This document shows positions 4,437 to 7,070 of a stretch of 7,070 nucleotides of DNA, piece by piece; position 1 is the stretch's first letter, and every line of letters begins with the position of its first letter. The position numbers and the translations under genes were made by a program. Below the pieces are notes generated by a model. That model was not told the origin of the DNA and searched no databases. It was given only the letters and a program-made list of their open reading frames with translations. The stretch is from an uncultured Megasphaera sp. (GTDB lineage Bacteria > Bacillota > Negativicutes > Veillonellales > Megasphaeraceae), in assembly GCA_937895695.1 (NCBI GenBank), contig CALBLM010000005.1:1-7070 (forward strand). The letters are read 5' to 3'.

Positions 4437-6766
4437 GCTCTATTCCTCCTATTTTTTCCGGATTTTTTTTCTTTTCGATTTCTACCTTTTTTTCCGCGTC
4501 CTTTTTTACTGATTTTTTTATCTTTTTTATGTTTCTTATTCTTTTTCCCAGAAGCAATGCCGGAAAACCAAGTTCGCTTAGTTTCTTCTTTTTTGCCTCC
4601 ACTCTTATGACGCCGTTCAGCACTCACTGCCATCATCTGTTGTAAATCACTGAGTGAATCTACAACACCTGGTACAAAATCAATTTCACATTTTTCTGTA
4701 TTCACTTTAGCAAGCGTAACTTCCAAGGGATCTCCCAATCGGAATACGTTACCGCCATGTTGTCCGCGCAGGGTATAGGTGGCTTCATCAAATTCATATA
4801 CATCATCAGTCAATAAGGAGATATGTACCAATCCTTCAATGCCATTTTCTAATCCAACAAATAAACCAAATGACGTAATCCCCGTAATATGCGCCGCGAA
4901 AGGTTGTCCAATAAATGGCAACATGTATTGTGCTTTTTTCAAATCATCCGTTTCTCGTTCAGCTTCAACAGCAATTCGTTCCCGTGCGCTAGCTTGATCA
5001 GCCGCTATCGTATGATACGATAGGGACATCTGTGCTTCTTCTTCAGACAATCTGCCCTTTTGCTGATACTGACGAATCAATCGATGTACCATTAAGTCCG
5101 GATATCGGCGAATAGGCGACGTAAAATGCGTATAACATGTCGACGCCAATCCAAAGTGCCCTACATTATTCGTAGAATATCGTGCCTGCTGCATAGAACG
5201 CAACGCAATGGTCTGTACGACAGCCTCAGCATTCGTTCCTTTGGAAAGGGTCAGCAGCTTTTGAAAATCAGCAGGTTTTACTTCATCTCCAGTCGGTACA
5301 GGCAGAGAAAACGTTGATAAGACGGTACGCATCATTTCCATTCTCTCTGGCTCAGGAAGCTCATGAATTCGATATACCGACGGATTTTTACTATTTTTTA
5401 AATACGACGCTACCGTTTCATTGGCAATCAGCATCGATTCCTCTACAATTTGTTCAGCAATTGTCCGTTCTCGTTTTTCTAACCGCAGCGGCGTACCTTC
5501 GGGATCCAAAATAATTTTATATTCCGGAAAATCAAAATCAATGGCTCCACGGCGAAGACGCATTTGCTTTAGAATGTGCGCTAATTCCTGCAAATTCCGC
5601 AGCATCGGCATAAACGGTTGTAAATCATCAGGTATAATATCATCTAACAATGCTTTTTTAACTTCTTTATAATTACAGCGTCGCTTAACTTGAATAACGG
5701 CTGGGCCGATATCTTCTTTGACGACGTGTCCTTGTCGATCAATTTCCATGACACAAGTCATCGAATACCGATCCTCTCCGGCATTTAAGCTGCATATGCC
5801 ATTAGAAAGAACTGTCGGCAGCATAGGAATCACACGATCTACTAAATATACACTCGTACCGCGTGCATACGCTTCTTGGTCAATCACCGAATTTGGCTTA
5901 ACATAGTAACTGACATCGGCAATATATACGCCTAAACGGAAATTTCCATTCGGTAATTTGACAACATCAATGGCGTCATCCAAATCTTTAGCATCTTCAC
6001 TGTCAATAGTAATTAGCTGACGATCTCGATAGTCCCGCCTGCCTTCTTCCATGGTTACATGCATATTAATTTTTTCCGCTGCTTTCTGTACCTCTTCAGG
6101 AAATGCAAAAGGCAATCCATGACGTGCCATAATCACTTTGATATCTAAATCCTTATCACCATCATACCCTAGTATTTCTGTTATTTCACCTTCTGCTTTA
6201 CGCCCATCTGCCGGCCACTTCGTAATCGTAACCAAAACACGGGCACTACTGCGGGCATTTGCTGTCTTATCCAAGGGAATATAAATATCTTCCCGAATCC
6301 GTTCATCATCAGGACGAACAAATCCGCATTTTTTCTCTCTATCAAATGTACCAACTAACGTTTTATTTGCACGTTCCACGATACCAACAATCTCGCCTTC
6401 TTGCTTATGGCGACCGTTGCCGCTTTGAATAATGCGAACCGTTACTTTATCGTTATTCATTGCGGTATGACGATTTTGCTCGGCAATATACACATCTTCT
6501 TTTAAGTCTTCACTCAAAACAAAGCCAAATGTTGCTGTATATCCTTTGTATATACCGATAATTTCTTGTGGATTTTTTAACGCCGTATACCGTTCTCCTG
6601 CTACTCTCATGAGCTTTCCACTCCTTACTAGTTCATCAAAAGTTTCAAATAATGATGCCAGTCGCGAGCCTGTCAAACAAAGTCGTTCTGCACAGTCTTC
6701 GACTGTAATGCCGGATGATTCTATACTACATAGTTCTATTATATCATGAGAGAGTTGTAAATCCAT
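4430..6766 (-). CDS. rnr: Ribonuclease R, 3'-5' exoribonuclease
   Basis: RNase R degrades structured RNA from the 3' end, including non-stop mRNAs released by trans-translation and rRNA fragments. The 778-residue product is full length. Domains in order are an N-terminal winged-helix-like region (about 1-65), two cold-shock/OB domains (about 70-205), the RNB catalytic domain (about 245-575), an S1 RNA-binding domain (about 620-700) and a Lys/Arg-rich tail (about 719-778). The catalytic acidic cluster is intact: Asp255, Asp261, Asp263 and Asp264 within DSEDAKDLDDA. The later RNB motif TSPIRRYPD is at 549-557. The ATG at 6766 has GGAGG (6773-6777) 6 bases upstream. It sits between secG and smpB, as in many Firmicutes. 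No convincing promoter of its own is seen, so read-through from secG is likely. Confidence 0.97.
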   Translation of the reverse strand: MDLQLSHDIIELCSIESSGITVEDCAERLCLTGSRLASLFETFDELVRSGKLMRVAGERYTALKNPQEIIGIYKGYTATFGFVLSEDLKEDVYIAEQNRHTAMNNDKVTVRIIQSGNGRHKQEGEIVGIVERANKTLVGTFDREKKCGFVRPDDERIREDIYIPLDKTANARSSARVLVTITKWPADGRKAEGEITEILGYDGDKDLDIKVIMARHGLPFAFPEEVQKAAEKINMHVTMEEGRRDYRDRQLITIDSEDAKDLDDAIDVVKLPNGNFRLGVYIADVSYYVKPNSVIDQEAYARGTSVYLVDRVIPMLPTVLSNGICSLNAGEDRYSMTCVMEIDRQGHVVKEDIGPAVIQVKRRCNYKEVKKALLDDIIPDDLQPFMPMLRNLQELAHILKQMRLRRGAIDFDFPEYKIILDPEGTPLRLEKRERTIAEQIVEESMLIANETVASYLKNSKNPSVYRIHELPEPERMEMMRTVLSTFSLPVPTGDEVKPADFQKLLTLSKGTNAEAVVQTIALRSMQQARYSTNNVGHFGLASTCYTHFTSPIRRYPDLMVHRLIRQYQQKGRLSEEEAQMSLSYHTIAADQASARERIAVEAERETDDLKKAQYMLPFIGQPFAAHITGITSFGLFVGLENGIEGLVHISLLTDDVYEFDEATYTLRGQHGGNVFRLGDPLEVTLAKVNTEKCEIDFVPGVVDSLSDLQQMMAVSAERRHKSGGKKEETKRTWFSGIASGKKNKKHKKDKKISKKGRGKKGRNRKEKKSGKNRRNRAW
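4445..4450 (-). promoter_or_regulatory. smpB ribosome binding site inside the rnr coding end
   Basis: On the minus strand AGGAGG is an exact anti-16S match 8 bases before the smpB GTG start. The same bases are the codons for two adjacent Arg residues (773-774) in the basic tail of RNase R. It supports the GTG start and coupled translation. Confidence 0.85.
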
Positions 6767-6808
6767 TCGTTTCCTCCAAAGAAAGATAAGGGAATTTTAT
6801 GATTTATG

Positions 6809-6836
6809 AAAAAAGCCTGCGACAATGCCGCAGGCT
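6809..6836 (-). terminator. Intrinsic terminator between secG and rnr
   Basis: On the minus strand a perfect 8-bp GC-rich stem AGCCTGCG/CGCAGGCT (6829-6836 and 6814-6821) with a 7-base loop is followed by T6 (6809-6814, partly in the stem base). It lies 12 bases beyond the secG stop and 42 bases before the rnr start. It probably ends many secG transcripts while letting some proceed into rnr. Confidence 0.88.
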
Positions 6837-6848
6837 ACTACATTTCCA

Positions 6849-7070
6849 TTAAAACGTATGCATCAATCTGCCTAAAATCAGTGTCAAAACTGCAAAAGCA
6901 ATTGATAAGATAATAGTCAGTTTAGATAACAACGCATCCATGCCACGGGCACGGCTGCCAAATAAATCTTCTGCACCACCGCCAAAGCCAGCTCCCATAC
7001 CTTGGGTCTTGCTTTTTTGTGCTACAACGACACCAATAATCAATAATGCTAAAATGAAGTCTATGATTTC
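6849..7070 (-). CDS. secG: Protein translocase subunit SecG, N-terminus cut by window edge
   Basis: SecG is the small third subunit of the SecYEG channel and helps SecA-driven protein export across the cytoplasmic membrane. The 73 visible residues hold the end of the first membrane helix (IIDFILALLIIGVVVA), then the family's cytoplasmic loop, QKSKTQGMGAGFGGGAEDLFG. This is followed by RARGMDALLSKL and the second helix (about 52-68), ending in LMHTF. The frame stays open to the right edge. By comparison with SecG proteins of about 75-80 residues, only a few N-terminal codons are missing. A TTG at 7043 falls inside the first helix and should not be taken as the start. The gene leads the secG-rnr-smpB cluster but is separated from rnr by a terminator. 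Confidence 0.93.
   Translation of the reverse strand, partial: EIIDFILALLIIGVVVAQKSKTQGMGAGFGGGAEDLFGSRARGMDALLSKLTIILSIAFAVLTLILGRLMHTF

Noticed and set aside
4396..4623. Minus-strand Lys-rich frame overlapping the rnr end
   Set aside because: A shifted reading of the A-rich rnr tail; it overlaps both rnr and smpB and has no family features.
4424..4645. Plus-strand Phe/Ser-rich frame opposite the rnr tail
   Set aside because: Its composition is simply the complement of Lys-rich codons in rnr; no expression signals.
1..7070. CRISPR array, phage or defence island
   Set aside because: No regularly spaced direct repeats, integrase, transposase, nuclease-helicase or toxin-antitoxin genes are visible; most coding content is housekeeping.

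Overview
The window looks like chromosomal core sequence of a low-GC member of the Bacillota (Firmicutes). Support comes from the order secG-rnr-smpB, strong AGGAGG-type ribosome binding sites, sigma-A-type promoters and short intrinsic terminators. A Negativicutes (Veillonella-like) source is possible, but nothing visible settles the genus. No phage, CRISPR array, transposase or defence gene is present.

Layout from left to right. Positions 1-130 hold a strong minus-strand promoter and a leader resembling an rRNA-operon leader, firing off the left edge, so an rRNA or other stable-RNA operon probably begins just outside the window. Positions 204-536 encode a small secreted protein with two exact DDYxxGYxxG repeats, driven by its own promoter. 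Positions 543-854 carry no gene apart from that promoter, a possible short plus-strand transcript and a terminator. Positions 855-1848 hold a two-gene minus-strand operon of unknown function: a membrane protein with coiled coil and zinc ribbon, then a protein with a C-terminal membrane anchor. Positions 1849-2032 contain its promoter, an isolated perfect GC-rich hairpin and the trpS terminator. trpS occupies 2033-3094. Two divergent promoters lie between trpS and a plus-strand guanine-deaminase-like gene at 3415-3876, the only plus-strand gene. A bidirectional terminator separates it from the convergent smpB. The right half is the quality-control cluster secG-rnr-smpB, all minus strand, with secG cut by the right edge.

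How the genes fit together: RNase R and SmpB act in the same process, trans-translation and decay of non-stop mRNA. They are translationally coupled here: the smpB Shine-Dalgarno lies inside the codons of the basic RNase R tail, and the smpB GTG start overlaps the rnr stop. SecG belongs to the secretion channel and is a usual neighbour. TrpS and the deaminase are independent housekeeping units, each with its own promoter and terminator. The least explained parts are the secreted repeat protein, the zinc-ribbon/tail-anchored pair and the isolated hairpin at 1941-1961.
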